Below are positions 8,875-19,277 of a stretch of DNA of 64,000 nucleotides, in pieces. A program made the translations under genes and the position numbers. The notes under the pieces were generated by a model. The model did not search any database and was not told where the DNA came from. It saw nothing but the letters and a program-made list of their open reading frames with translations. Numbering within the stretch: the stretch's first letter is position 1; each line of letters starts with the position of its first letter. The stretch spans positions 2,914,001-2,978,000 of the forward strand of contig NZ_CP078145.1 of the NCBI RefSeq assembly GCF_019222765.1, read 5' to 3'. Origin of the DNA: Nocardia iowensis (lineage in GTDB: Bacteria > Actinomycetota > Actinomycetes > Mycobacteriales > Mycobacteriaceae).

Positions 8875-9840
8875 CTACTTGCGTTCGCGGTTCAGGTGGA
8901 TTCGCGCCACCAGGGCGCGGTGATCCGCGCCTGGTAGGCCGACTGTCTCTGTCGCTACCGCGCGTCCACCGGCGACGAGGATGTGGTCGATCCCGACCAG
9001 GGGCGGCCAGCGTTTGTCGGTCGGATAGGTGACCAGGTGTCCGGCCCCTGATTGTTCGGCGGCGTCGCCGAAACGGCCGGAGAGCATCGAGCGGTACTGC
9101 GCGTGATCGTAGGTCGCGTTGAAGTCGCCGCCGACGATCGCGGGCCTGCTCGCGGGTGATCGGTCGAGAATTTCGCGCAGGCGGGACAGCTCGTCGGCCC
9201 AGACGTGCGTGCCGTACACGGGTGGTACGGGATGGAATGCGTACACCGTGACCGGTCCGACGTCCGGAATGGCTGCCGTCGCGGAGAGCTGGTTCAGCAC
9301 GAACCCGTCGAACTCGACGGTTTCCGAGAGCGGGTAGCTGCTCCAGATCCCGGTCCCGGTCGCGGTCCTGCCCGGCGAGAGATACCGGTGCGGCAACAAC
9401 TGGTCGAGCCCGGCCCTGCCGAGATCCTCCACCCCCGCCGGTGTCAGCTCATTGACGGTCAGCAGCACGATGTTCCGCGCACGCACCTCGTCGACCAGAG
9501 CCCGCGGATCAGCTCCGTCGAACAACAGGTTGGCCTGCATCACCCGCACCGCGGGTCCGTCGCCGGAGTCGCCGGAGTCGCCGGTGTACAGCGGGGTTTG
9601 CGTCCACACCGCGGCCGCCACGACAACGATCGCGACCGCCGCACCGATCCACCGTCGCACGGCGGCAAACGCCACCGCACCGACCAGCGCAGAGCTCATC
9701 AGGTACGGCGCACCCGCCGCCACCAACACCAACAGCCGAGACGATGACTGACTGAAATGCAACGCGATCCCGGCAGCTCCGGTCAGCGTGGCAAGCCACG
9801 CGAGGACGTCGACCCCGACCCGAACCACTTTCGATCTCAC
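8875..9840 (-). CDS. Membrane-anchored endonuclease/exonuclease/phosphatase (EEP) family protein
   Basis: About 321 residues. Three hydrophobic helices fill the first 100 residues (VDVLAWLATLTGAAGIALHF and two more), then a catalytic EEP domain faces outward. Motifs in order are MQANLLF, VNELTP (metal-binding Glu), YAFHPVPP, GGDFNATYDHAQYR (Asp-Asn pair) and a terminal GADHRALVARI (catalytic His). Such proteins are surface phosphodiesterases or nucleases, and the substrate cannot be told. A short GDSGDSGDG linker separates membrane and catalytic parts. The start is uncertain: GTG at 9840 chosen, ATG at 9879 possible, and the frame continues upstream only as shadow of the next gene. Confidence 0.78.
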   Translation of the reverse strand: MRSKVVRVGVDVLAWLATLTGAAGIALHFSQSSSRLLVLVAAGAPYLMSSALVGAVAFAAVRRWIGAAVAIVVVAAAVWTQTPLYTGDSGDSGDGPAVRVMQANLLFDGADPRALVDEVRARNIVLLTVNELTPAGVEDLGRAGLDQLLPHRYLSPGRTATGTGIWSSYPLSETVEFDGFVLNQLSATAAIPDVGPVTVYAFHPVPPVYGTHVWADELSRLREILDRSPASRPAIVGGDFNATYDHAQYRSMLSGRFGDAAEQSGAGHLVTYPTDKRWPPLVGIDHILVAGGRAVATETVGLPGADHRALVARIHLNRERK

Positions 9841-10006
9841 ACCGCACAGCCAAACACGACCGCCACAACCCGTCCCCATCGGCTCGACGTGCCCGTTGAC
9901 GGCTCGCTCCGTTCGGTGACCGCAAGCGCCTGAACTGGTGCACCCTTGATCGCAGGCAGCGGTGCGCGCATTGATCGAGGCGGATTTGCCGAGGAGGATG
10001 GAATAC

Positions 10007-11284
10007 GTGGTCGGCGGTACGGATACTCGGGCGAATCCGTGGGTGGCGCTGCGTCCGGACGAGGATGCGGAGCAGGTGAGCACCGACGTGTCGGCCGCCC
10101 ACGAATCGTTTGTCGAGCGGGGTGACGCGCACGCGTCGGTGCGACAGGTGGTCCAGGCGTCCTGGTTGCGCAGCCGTGGCAATGGCATCGATCCGGACCG
10201 GCAGGTCGGCCGGACCTCGCTGACCGGAACCGAATTGGAGCGCTACCGCAGCGCCCATCCGATGTCGTCGGTGCGCCCGGTGGTGCAGACGTTGCTGGTC
10301 GAAGACGCACGAGACACCGGACTGTTGATCGCGATGAGCGACGCGCACGGCCGCTTGCTATGGGTGGAGGGCGATTCCGCGGCCAAGGACCGGGCCGCGG
10401 GGATGAACTTCGTCGACGGCGCGGACTGGAGTGAAGCCGCCGTCGGCACCAATGCGCCGGGAACGGCACTGGCACTTGATCATTGCGTGCAGATCTTCGG
10501 CGCCGAGCACTACAGCAGGCTGGTCCATCCGTGGAGTTGCGCGGCGGGCCCGGTGCACGATCCGGCGACCGGCCGGATACTCGGCGCGATCGACATCACC
10601 GGCGGTCCGCGCGTCGCCGCACCGGAAGTGCTGTCGCTCATCAAGGCGACCGTGGCCGTCGCCGAGTCCGAACTTCGGGCACATCCGGTGTCGGTCCGTA
10701 CGGCGCCGCGGGTGGAGCTGCTCGGTTCCCGGCCCGCGCTCCTGTTCGGCGCCGAGCGAATCGCTTTGTCGCGCAGGCATTCGGAGATCTTGCTCCTGCT
10801 GATGGAACACCCGGAGGGGCTGGCAACCGAGCACATCGCCGTGTTGCTGGACGAGCGGGATCTCGACGCGGTCACCGTGCGCGCCGAAATCTCGCGCCTC
10901 CGCAGGATTCTCGGCGGCACCGCGCTGGGGTCGCGGCCCTATCGGCTACTGACGGAACTCGATTCGGACGTGGGCGAGTTGCGGCGGAGTTTGCGCCGCG
11001 GCGATATCGGTGCGGCCGTGGCGTTGTACCGCGGGCAGTTGTTGCCCGCTTCGCGGGCACCTGGGGTCGGCCGGGTGCGGGAATCGCTGCGGGCGCGGAT
11101 GCGGGCGGCCGTCCTGAAGTCCAGGGACCCCGCGATTCTCGGTTGGTGGATCGCGACCGTCGACGGCCGCGACGACCGTGGCGCATGGTCGGCCTACCTC
11201 GCCTCGCTGGAGCCGGAGTCGTCGCTGTCTGCCCAAGTGGCCGCACAGATAGCCATGCTGGATCAGGAGCTTGGCCGACGGTGA
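10007..11284 (+). CDS. GAF-domain transcriptional regulator with C-terminal winged helix/bacterial activator region
   Basis: 425 residues. A GAF-type sensor region spans about 80-220 (LLIAMSDAHGRLLWVEG, GMNFVDGADWSEAAVGTNAPGTAL, GRILGAIDITGG), closely like the AcoR family input domain. There is no sigma-54 ATPase domain. Instead residues about 245-330 form an OmpR-like winged helix (RRHSEILLLLMEHPEGL, VTVRAEISRLRRILG), and the remainder is helical. It sits 80 bases upstream of the aldehyde dehydrogenase on the same strand and probably activates it. GTG 10007 is chosen because GAGGAGG lies 9 bases upstream; the ATG at 9998 abuts that site. Confidence 0.82.
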   Translation: MVGGTDTRANPWVALRPDEDAEQVSTDVSAAHESFVERGDAHASVRQVVQASWLRSRGNGIDPDRQVGRTSLTGTELERYRSAHPMSSVRPVVQTLLVEDARDTGLLIAMSDAHGRLLWVEGDSAAKDRAAGMNFVDGADWSEAAVGTNAPGTALALDHCVQIFGAEHYSRLVHPWSCAAGPVHDPATGRILGAIDITGGPRVAAPEVLSLIKATVAVAESELRAHPVSVRTAPRVELLGSRPALLFGAERIALSRRHSEILLLLMEHPEGLATEHIAVLLDERDLDAVTVRAEISRLRRILGGTALGSRPYRLLTELDSDVGELRRSLRRGDIGAAVALYRGQLLPASRAPGVGRVRESLRARMRAAVLKSRDPAILGWWIATVDGRDDRGAWSAYLASLEPESSLSAQVAAQIAMLDQELGRR

Positions 11285-11289
11285 GTCAT

Positions 11290-11314
11290 TCCCAACGGTG
11301 ATGCAACGTTGGGA
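11290..11314. promoter_or_regulatory. Inverted repeat in aldehyde dehydrogenase promoter
   Basis: TCCCAACG (11290-11297) and CGTTGGGA (11307-11314) are exact complements around a 9-base spacer. A TAGTGT -10-like hexamer follows at 11318-11323, so the dyad covers the expected -35 region of the aldehyde dehydrogenase gene. It is a likely operator for the GAF regulator directly upstream. Being only 6 bases after that gene's stop, it could also act as a weak terminator. Confidence 0.5.
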
Positions 11315-11364
11315 CTCTAGTGTCGGGGATCACAGGGGGACCGCCGTGAACACAAGGAGTTTCG

Positions 11365-12888
<1,524 letters not shown>

Positions 12889-12925
12889 TGCCGGGCGAAC
12901 ACGCACCGCGAGAACGGACGACACG

Positions 12926-13465
12926 GTGAGTGTCGCCCCGCCCCGCTTGGTCGCGACCGCGGAGGCGGCGGCGCTGTTGCGCCGCCTCCGCGAGGTGCAC
13001 GGTGCGCTGATGATGCACCAGTCCGGCGGCTGCTGCGACGGATCATCGCCGATGTGTTATCCCTTGGGGGAGTTCATCGTCGGTGATCGTGACATCCTGC
13101 TGGGCATCATCGATCTCCGCCTCGCGGTCGGCGAGGTGCCGAGCACCCTGCCGTCCGACGACCGTGACGCGGTACCGGTGTGGATATCCGGGACCCAGTT
13201 CCAAGCCTGGAAACACACCCAACTCGTCATCGACGTGGTGCCGGGGCGGGGCTCGGGCTTCAGTGTGGAAGCTCCGGAAGGATGGCGATTCCTCAGCAGG
13301 GCACGGGCATTCACCGCCGCGGAGAACGAAGCGCTCGAGTCGGCACCACCGGTACTCGGGACCGACTTCGCCGACGGCGCCCGTCCGCCGATCCCTGATG
13401 CCGCGCAAGTGGTGGCGCAGGCCGCGGACGCGTGCCCGGTTCCCGCGCCACCAAGCGCGGGGTGA
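12926..13465 (+). CDS. DUF779 domain protein
   Basis: 179 residues, GTG start. The core (residues about 20-120) is DUF779, recognisable by HQSGGCCDGSSPMC near residue 31 and by VWISGTQFQAWKHTQL. The Cys pair and nearby His and Asp could hold a metal or be redox active, but this is not established. DUF779 genes follow ExaC-type aldehyde dehydrogenases in many genomes, so a role in aldehyde oxidation or its protection is inferred. The Ala/Pro-rich tail after residue 150 is probably disordered. Confidence 0.88.
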   Translation: MSVAPPRLVATAEAAALLRRLREVHGALMMHQSGGCCDGSSPMCYPLGEFIVGDRDILLGIIDLRLAVGEVPSTLPSDDRDAVPVWISGTQFQAWKHTQLVIDVVPGRGSGFSVEAPEGWRFLSRARAFTAAENEALESAPPVLGTDFADGARPPIPDAAQVVAQAADACPVPAPPSAG

Positions 13466-13474
13466 GCGCGGCGA

Positions 13475-14482
13475 TCAACAGAAGACGCCGCTATAGGCGT
13501 TGAGGGCGGGCTGTCCACCGAGGTGGGCGTAGAGCACGGTGGAATCCGCTGGGATATCACCGTTTCGGACGAGATCGATGAGACCGGCCATGGACTTGCC
13601 CTCGTAGACGGGGTCGAGGATCATGCCCTCGAGGCGACCGGTGAGCCGGATGGCATCGAGGGTGGACTCGACTGGGATGCCGTAGCGGTCACCGGCCCAG
13701 CCGTCCAGCACGATGATCTCGTCGTCGCGCAGGTCGCGGCCGAGGCCGATGAGTTCCGCGGTGCCACGGGCGATCTTCGCCACCTGCGCATGGGTCGCGG
13801 CGAGCTTTGCCGAGGCGTCGATACCGAGGACGCGGCGGGGACGGTCCTGGCCCGCGAACCCGGCGATCATGCCGGCCTGCGTACTGCCGGTGACGCTACA
13901 GACCACGATGGTGTCGAAGAAGACGCCGAGCTCGCGCTCTTGCCGCTGCACTTCGTAGGCCCAGTTGGCGAATCCGAGACCGCCGAGGGGATGGTCGGAG
14001 GCACCCGCGGGGATCGGATACGGGGTACCGCCCGCCGCCGCAACGTCTTCCAGGGCTTGCCGCCAGCTGTCCTTGATGCCGATCCCGAATCCGGCCTGAA
14101 CCAGCCGCACATCGGCACCCATGATGCGGGACAGCAGGATATTGCCGACCTTGTCGTTGACGGGGTCCGGCCAGTCGACCCAACTCTCCTGGACCAGAAC
14201 GGCTTTCAGGCCCGCCCTGGCGGCGACCGCGGCCACCTGCCGAGTGTGGTTGGACTGCACGCCGCCGATGCTGACCAGGGTGTCCGCACCCTTGCTCAGC
14301 GCGTCGTGGACGAGATACTCCAGTTTGCGAGTCTTGTTGCCGCCGAAGGCCAAGCCGCTGTTGCAGTCTTCCCGCTTGGCCCAGAGGCGGGCGCCGCCGA
14401 GGTGGTCGCTGAGCCGATCCAGCGGGTGGACCGGGCTCGGTCCGAACAGCAGGGGGTAACGCTCGAAGGTGTCGAGAGACAT
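13475..14482 (-). CDS. acdS: 1-aminocyclopropane-1-carboxylate (ACC) deaminase
   Basis: 335 residues, fold-type II PLP enzyme. It degrades ACC, the plant ethylene precursor, to 2-oxobutyrate and ammonia. The PLP lysine is K50 in [10 protein letters not shown]. The ACC-specific pair Y293-E294 (DPVYEGKS) and the Leu in YAHLGG separate it from D-cysteine desulfhydrase. [13 protein letters not shown] and [11 protein letters not shown] are also present. It lies downstream of, and on the same strand as, a GntR regulator, 41 bases away. True AcdS suggests association with plants or ACC-producing fungi. Confidence 0.92.
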   Translation of the reverse strand: MSLDTFERYPLLFGPSPVHPLDRLSDHLGGARLWAKREDCNSGLAFGGNKTRKLEYLVHDALSKGADTLVSIGGVQSNHTRQVAAVAARAGLKAVLVQESWVDWPDPVNDKVGNILLSRIMGADVRLVQAGFGIGIKDSWRQALEDVAAAGGTPYPIPAGASDHPLGGLGFANWAYEVQRQERELGVFFDTIVVCSVTGSTQAGMIAGFAGQDRPRRVLGIDASAKLAATHAQVAKIARGTAELIGLGRDLRDDEIIVLDGWAGDRYGIPVESTLDAIRLTGRLEGMILDPVYEGKSMAGLIDLVRNGDIPADSTVLYAHLGGQPALNAYSGVFC

Positions 14483-14523
14483 CGGTATTCCTCACAGTGC
14501 AGCCGGTGGGGGAGTTATTGCGT

Positions 14524-15186
14524 TCAGGGCGTGAGATTTTCGAGCAGTGGCACCAGCGTCTGCCAGTTCGCCCTGGTGCCTGCCACCGCGCCTTCGACAT
14601 CGCCTGCTTCGCACAGCGCGATGATGCGCTCGTGCTGAGTCACCGAGCTACGGCCGCTCAGCGAGGAGAAGCGCAGGCGCTCCACCCGGCGCAAGACCGG
14701 GGTGAACTGTTCGAGCACGCTGCGGATGGCGTCGTTGGCGCTGGCGGTGACCGGGATGCGATGGAAGTCGTCGTCCGCGGTGATCGCGGCATCGACATCG
14801 TTGCGGCGCAAGGCATCCGCGAAACGGGAGTTGGCTTCGCGCATGGCGGCCAGTTCGTCGGCGGACAGGTTGGGCAGTGCCTCACGGACGGCGAGTTCGT
14901 GCATGGCGGTGGTGACCGACTGGGCGGCGCGGACCGCGCGCACGTTGAGTGGGCTGACGATGGTGTAGCGGCCGGGCTTCGTCTGCACCAGACCTGCCTG
15001 TTCCAGCCGCATCAGCGCCTCGCGCACCGGTGTGCGGCTGACGCCGAGCCACTTCACCAGATCGTTGTCGTTGAGACGTTCGCCGGGGGCGAGGGTGCCG
15101 TCGACGATGGCGTCCCGGATGGCGCGGTAGGCGTTTTCCCGGAGCAGGGATCTGGCGACGAGACCTTCGTGCTGCGGGACCGGCAT
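14524..15186 (-). CDS. GntR-family (FCD) regulator, probably of acdS
   Basis: 220 residues. An N-terminal GntR winged helix (ENAYRAIRDAIVDGTLAPGERLND, LGVSRTPVREALMRLEQAGLV) is followed by an all-helical FCD ligand domain with metal-binding His (DDDFHRIPV) and a late HERIIALCEAGD. It precedes acdS on the same strand and presumably senses ACC or a related acid. The ATG at 15186 lies inside a 22-base perfect palindrome (15182-15203), pointing to autoregulation. An upstream ATG at 15222 would place the palindrome inside the gene. Confidence 0.88.
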   Translation of the reverse strand: MPVPQHEGLVARSLLRENAYRAIRDAIVDGTLAPGERLNDNDLVKWLGVSRTPVREALMRLEQAGLVQTKPGRYTIVSPLNVRAVRAAQSVTTAMHELAVREALPNLSADELAAMREANSRFADALRRNDVDAAITADDDFHRIPVTASANDAIRSVLEQFTPVLRRVERLRFSSLSGRSSVTQHERIIALCEAGDVEGAVAGTRANWQTLVPLLENLTP

Positions 15187-15203
15187 GCAATATATTGCAT
15201 GCC
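15182..15203. promoter_or_regulatory. 22-base perfect palindrome over the GntR start codon
   Basis: Two 11-base arms, GGCATGCAATA and its exact complement, meet without a spacer. The core ATGCAATATATTGCAT is AT-rich against a GC-rich background and covers the start codon of the GntR gene. Such dyads are typical GntR operators. Repressor bound here would block both its own expression and acdS transcription from this promoter. Confidence 0.75.
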
Positions 15204-15406
15204 ACAGCGACGCTGTTGTCAAGGTGACCGATCAGGTTGTTGCCCAGCGGATTCCATCGAAGATCCGGTGCGCCGAGCTGCTGACGACCAGGGTCGAGGG
15301 CTCGGATCGGGGTATTGTCCGGGAACATCCCCATAGCCGCATCACCCCGGCGGGGTAGGCGAGATCCCCTCTGGAGGTGATGATCTCGTCGGTTCGGGTG
15401 CCTACC

Positions 15407-17071
15407 ATGGCGGGCGTGACTGTCGCCCGCGCTGTTCGCTGTCGCGTCCTGCTCGTTGCGGGATTGTGGACCCTGCTCGTCTCGGCCGGGATGGCACCCG
15501 CGTTCGCCGACTCCGCCGCGGCGGGTGCGGATGTTTCGGTCGCCCAGTCCCTCGGCGATCGGGAGCTCACCATCGTGCTCCGCAGGGTGACCAGCGTGCC
15601 TGGGCCGTTGCGCGTCGACGTCGTCACCCACGCTGGCACTGCCGCAGGCGATCTCACGCTCGCCGCGACGCCGACGGGAGCGCTCGGGTCCGGCTCTCGG
15701 CTACCCGCTCCCGGTGTGCCGACCGCCGAAGCCGTTGTGCGACTCGGTGGCACACCGGGGATGTATTCGGCCACCCTCGACATGGATCGGCCCGGCCCTT
15801 GGGAACTCGCGATCGGCGACGGCGTGCGCGTGGCGCGGATTCCGTTCGTCGTGCCCGAGCAGGTAACCTCGCCGCCGGAGCGGCTGGTCTACGGGGGTTT
15901 CCTGGTGGCCGGTGCGCTGCTTCCGGTTTCGGTGCTGTTGGCGATGCGGGCTCGGCGCAGCGGGTGGGCGTTGCTTCCGGCCGGTGGGATGGTGGCGGGG
16001 ATGGCCGTGTCGGTGACCGCCGCGTTGCTCTCGGCCTCGTTGCCGCTGCCGCCGCAGCCCGGCGGTCAGCTCGATCCGACGGTGGACAACGTCACCGATC
16101 CGTATTCGGTGCCGCAGCCGATGATCTCGGACTTTTCCCGTCCGCCTGTGCTGCTCACCGTCGAGGCTGGTACGGTGCCAGCCGGACGGCCGAGCGATTT
16201 CGACCTCGTGCTGATCGATGCCGCCACCGGCGCGTTGGTGGATGACCTGCTCGTGCACGACAGCGCGCTCATGCATCTGCTGGTGGTCGGCCCGTCCGGC
16301 GGACTGTCGCACCTGCACCCGATTCGGACCGGGCCCGGCCGCTACCAAGTGCATATGACAGCGCCGGAGCCCGGTCGCTATGCGCTGTCGGCCGAGTTGG
16401 CCCGGCGCGGTGGCGGCGTCCAAATGGCGCGTGCCGCAACCGGATTAACGGTCACGCCGGGCGGTGCGTCGGCCGCGCCCCAGTCGCCCAGCGCCCCATT
16501 GCATCTCGGGAGTGGGGATACGAGCGCGTCGATGGTCGTCGACGGCAACCGCATCACCGTCAGGACCACCGCCGCAGTCGCCGGAACACCCACCACCATC
16601 ACCGCCGAAGTCGGCGACACCGCCGATCTGCAACCGTGGCTCGGCATGGTCGGCCATCTGATCATGGCGGGCCCGGTGCCGGAAGCCGACACGGATATCG
16701 CCGCGGCCGTCCACAACTCGGCCATCTGGGGACACGCCCACTCCATGGGTCCGACAACCATGCAGGCCATGGGGGATATGCCGGGGATGGGCGGCGCGCA
16801 CAACATGTCGGAAATGACCGGCACCCATGACATGTCGGGGATGGATGGCGGAAAAGCCGCCGCGGGACGCGGAGTCATGCTGATGCCGCCGATCAACGGC
16901 GAGAGTCCGCCCGATGAAACGGTGGCCGCGTACGGACCCGACGTTCCGTTCACCTTCACGTTCCCCGTCGCGGGCCGGTACCGGCTCTGGATCCAGGCCG
17001 AGCGGAACTACACCGTACTCACCATTCCGGTCGTGCTCGACGTTGCGGCGGCGCAGGGGGCCCATCGATGA
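15407..17071 (+). CDS. Exported Met/His-rich membrane protein, first gene of putative metal-handling cassette
   Basis: About 554 residues. A signal peptide ends at AFA-DS. One extracellular region is followed by two membrane helices near residues 160-210, then a long extracellular part. That part has two related modules (SALMHLLVVGPSGGLSHLHP and, later, LGMVGHLIMAG), a pattern seen in secreted heavy-metal-binding domains, followed by a Met/His-rich stretch (repeated M-x-x-M, about 16740-16850) and a beta module. Methionine- and histidine-rich segments outside the membrane suggest copper binding. Its stop overlaps the next start. The start is uncertain: GTG/ATG at 15377/15380 abut a GGAGG site, while ATG 15407 gives a cleaner signal peptide. 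Confidence 0.72.
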   Translation: MAGVTVARAVRCRVLLVAGLWTLLVSAGMAPAFADSAAAGADVSVAQSLGDRELTIVLRRVTSVPGPLRVDVVTHAGTAAGDLTLAATPTGALGSGSRLPAPGVPTAEAVVRLGGTPGMYSATLDMDRPGPWELAIGDGVRVARIPFVVPEQVTSPPERLVYGGFLVAGALLPVSVLLAMRARRSGWALLPAGGMVAGMAVSVTAALLSASLPLPPQPGGQLDPTVDNVTDPYSVPQPMISDFSRPPVLLTVEAGTVPAGRPSDFDLVLIDAATGALVDDLLVHDSALMHLLVVGPSGGLSHLHPIRTGPGRYQVHMTAPEPGRYALSAELARRGGGVQMARAATGLTVTPGGASAAPQSPSAPLHLGSGDTSASMVVDGNRITVRTTAAVAGTPTTITAEVGDTADLQPWLGMVGHLIMAGPVPEADTDIAAAVHNSAIWGHAHSMGPTTMQAMGDMPGMGGAHNMSEMTGTHDMSGMDGGKAAAGRGVMLMPPINGESPPDETVAAYGPDVPFTFTFPVAGRYRLWIQAERNYTVLTIPVVLDVAAAQGAHR

Positions 17072-17490
17072 CCGCCACCGGTCGGCGTCCGCTGCGCGTT
17101 CTCGCCATCGCAGGCGCCGTGCTCGTGCTCGTCGCCATCGGGTGGCTGGTCTGGCCGCGCTCACCCGCGCCCGTCGTACTGAATGCCGGTACGCCGCAAC
17201 ACCTCGTCACCGTCACCATCGACAGCCTTCGCATCGGCGACACTGCTGTCGATGTCACCGTCACCGACCGCGCCGGTACCCCGATCGACCATGCGGCAGT
17301 ACAGGTTCAGGCGATCCAACCGCTGATGGGCCACGCCGGGCCGCCGGTTCCCGCGAGCTCCGCCGGGTCCGGTCGCTTCCGTGCCGCGGCGGTATCGCTG
17401 ATGATGACCGGACCATGGGAGCTGCGACTGTCGATCGACGCACACCACGGCGTGGACCAACTCACGCTGCCGCTGTGGGTCGGCGGCTGA
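17068..17490 (+). CDS. YtkA/FixH-like membrane-anchored protein
   Basis: 140 residues. One N-terminal membrane anchor (VLAIAGAVLVLVAIGWLVW) is followed by an extracellular Ig-like beta domain reading VTVTIDSLRIGDTAVDVTVTDRAGTPID and GRFRAAAVSLMMTGPWELRLSID, the pattern of YtkA/FixH-like domains that occur with copper and cytochrome-oxidase assembly proteins. Methionine and histidine near the C-terminus (LMGHAG, SLMMTG, DAHHGVD) could be ligands. It overlaps the upstream gene by 4 bases and lies 66 bases before the polytopic protein. Confidence 0.68.
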   Translation: MTATGRRPLRVLAIAGAVLVLVAIGWLVWPRSPAPVVLNAGTPQHLVTVTIDSLRIGDTAVDVTVTDRAGTPIDHAAVQVQAIQPLMGHAGPPVPASSAGSGRFRAAAVSLMMTGPWELRLSIDAHHGVDQLTLPLWVGG

Positions 17491-17556
17491 GACCGGCCGA
17501 CAACCACACGCCACAGAACGAACCGCAGGAGCACGACACAGGAGGGACCGCTCGCC

Positions 17557-18705
17557 ATGAATATTTCAGCACCGTCCGACGCGACCGCAGACAGTGGCGG
17601 ACCGAAGAACGTCGAAGGCACATCCGACGACAGCACAGCGGCCCGCATCGGCGCATGGGGCGTGCTACTCGGCACCGCGGTCACGCTGGTCGGGCTCAGC
17701 TGGGATATCCAGTGGCACAACGACGTCGGCCCCGACACCTTCTTCACCCTGCCGCACCTGTTCCTGTATTCCGGTAGCGCCATATCGGGTTTCGCCAGCC
17801 TGGCCATGGTGCTCATCACCACCGCCGCGCAACGCGCGGGACGGCCGGTGCCCCGGATGGGCGGCACACCCATTCGCGTGTTCGGCAGTAACCTCACCGC
17901 ACCGCTCGGCTACATGGTCGCCGGGGCGGGGGCCGCTTTGTTCCTGCTGTACGGCCTGCTGGATATGCAGTGGCATTCGATCTACGGCTTCGACGCGGTG
18001 CTGAACACCCCGTCGCACGTGGCACTGTTCCTCTCGATCACGCTCACCATGATCGGCAGCATCATGGTCTTCGCCGCCCACCGCGACCATCGCTGGGGCC
18101 AGTTCGGCATCGTCCTGGCAATCCCGATCCTGATCACCTTCGCCCCGATCCTCGCCGAGGCGTTGAACAACCTGGAACCGCCCGTCGATCCGACCGTCCT
18201 CGGCATCGTGCTGTTCGGGCCGATGCTGCTCGTCCTCGGCGCGGCGGTGCTGGCCCGCCCGGGTGCCGCCATCGCCATCGCGGTCGCTCTCGGCGGCATG
18301 CAGGCGATCCTGTGGTGGTTCTCGCCGTGGGCCGCGGAAGCCTATGCCTCGGCGATCGGGCTGCCGCTGCGGGACGGTCTCGGGTCGCGGCCACCTTCGC
18401 TGCCCGCCCTCATGCCGATGTTCCTGATCGTCGCCGCCGTCGCCGTCGAGGGTCTGTTCTGGTTGGCCCGCACGCGCGGCTACGACGCGAACAAGATCGT
18501 GCTGGTAGCGGGTCTGGTGACCGGTGTCGTGGTCGGCCTGACCTTCCCGCTGCAACTGCACCTCACCCACGCCATGTCGAGCCTCGAGGTCAACGACGTC
18601 GTCACCGCCACCCTCGTCGGGATTCCGCTGGGTCTGCTCGCCGGGTTCCTCGGCGGCCGATTCACTCGCATGCTGCCGGTGCCCGCTAGGGAGGCCGTCC
18701 GATGA
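17557..18705 (+). CDS. Polytopic membrane protein with internally repeated QWH...H segments
   Basis: 382 residues, about nine to ten hydrophobic helices, cytoplasmic N-terminal tail of about 30 residues. Two segments match each other: SWDIQWHNDVGPDTFFTLPH near residue 50 and LLDMQWHSIYGFDAVLNTPSH near residue 135. Each has a conserved QWH and a second His some 14 residues later, placing paired histidines at the membrane surface as expected for heme or copper ligands. No family name can be given with confidence; a distant resemblance to CopD/CtaG-type proteins is possible. GGAGG precedes the start. Confidence 0.7.
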   Translation: MNISAPSDATADSGGPKNVEGTSDDSTAARIGAWGVLLGTAVTLVGLSWDIQWHNDVGPDTFFTLPHLFLYSGSAISGFASLAMVLITTAAQRAGRPVPRMGGTPIRVFGSNLTAPLGYMVAGAGAALFLLYGLLDMQWHSIYGFDAVLNTPSHVALFLSITLTMIGSIMVFAAHRDHRWGQFGIVLAIPILITFAPILAEALNNLEPPVDPTVLGIVLFGPMLLVLGAAVLARPGAAIAIAVALGGMQAILWWFSPWAAEAYASAIGLPLRDGLGSRPPSLPALMPMFLIVAAVAVEGLFWLARTRGYDANKIVLVAGLVTGVVVGLTFPLQLHLTHAMSSLEVNDVVTATLVGIPLGLLAGFLGGRFTRMLPVPAREAVR

Positions 18706-19247
18706 TCGCGCTGCGTAAGTTCGCCATCACCGTGCTCGCCACGATCACGCTGTCCCTGGTCGCGATCGCCCCGGCTTCCGCATACGCGCCGGTCGACATC
18801 GTGCACACCGAACGGGTCCAGGTCGGCCCGTACAACCTCACCGTCGGGTTCTCCACCTGGCCGATCCGCGCGATGAGGTCGTTGGACTTCACCTTCATGC
18901 CGGACGGGGGTATCGCCGACAAAACCGGGACCCTGCGGATGGTGGGTCCCGCGTTCAAGAACTGGCGCCGCAACGCGCCGTTCGTGCGCCATCCCCGCAA
19001 ACGCGACTCCTGGGGGCTGGACATCCTGGCGATCGACGATCCAGGCACCTACAGCATCCGGTTCACCCTCGACGGCCCGCTCGGGCACGGCGAGGGCGCC
19101 CTTGACGGTCTGGAAGTCCTCGACCAGCCGGGTCCACCACTGCCGCTGAGCTGGACAATCGCCAGCCTGCCGCTACTCGGTCTGCTGGCCTTCCTCGCGG
19201 TGGCCTGGCGGCGCACCCGACCCGGTCGGCAGCCATTGCCACTCTGA
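18702..19247 (+). CDS. Secreted/anchored beta-domain protein, last gene of cassette
   Basis: 181 residues. A signal peptide ends at ASA-YA, then comes an extracellular beta domain (ERVQVGPYNLTVGFSTWPIRA, LDFTFMPDGGIADKTG, DDPGTYSIRFTLDGPLG) and a C-terminal membrane helix near 145-165 with a basic tail. The overall plan resembles CopC/YtkA-like cupredoxin-type domains, although the classic CopC His ligand at the mature N-terminus is not obvious. It overlaps the preceding stop by 4 bases, so the four genes behave as one operon. Confidence 0.68.
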   Translation: MIALRKFAITVLATITLSLVAIAPASAYAPVDIVHTERVQVGPYNLTVGFSTWPIRAMRSLDFTFMPDGGIADKTGTLRMVGPAFKNWRRNAPFVRHPRKRDSWGLDILAIDDPGTYSIRFTLDGPLGHGEGALDGLEVLDQPGPPLPLSWTIASLPLLGLLAFLAVAWRRTRPGRQPLPL

Positions 19248-19277
19248 ACCGGCAACTTCACGGCTACCCTTCATTAG

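Noticed and set aside
16740..16850. Possible DNA tandem repeat in the Met-rich segment
   Set aside because: Repetition exists at protein level (M-x-x-M, H-x-M) but the bases are not a regular tandem array.
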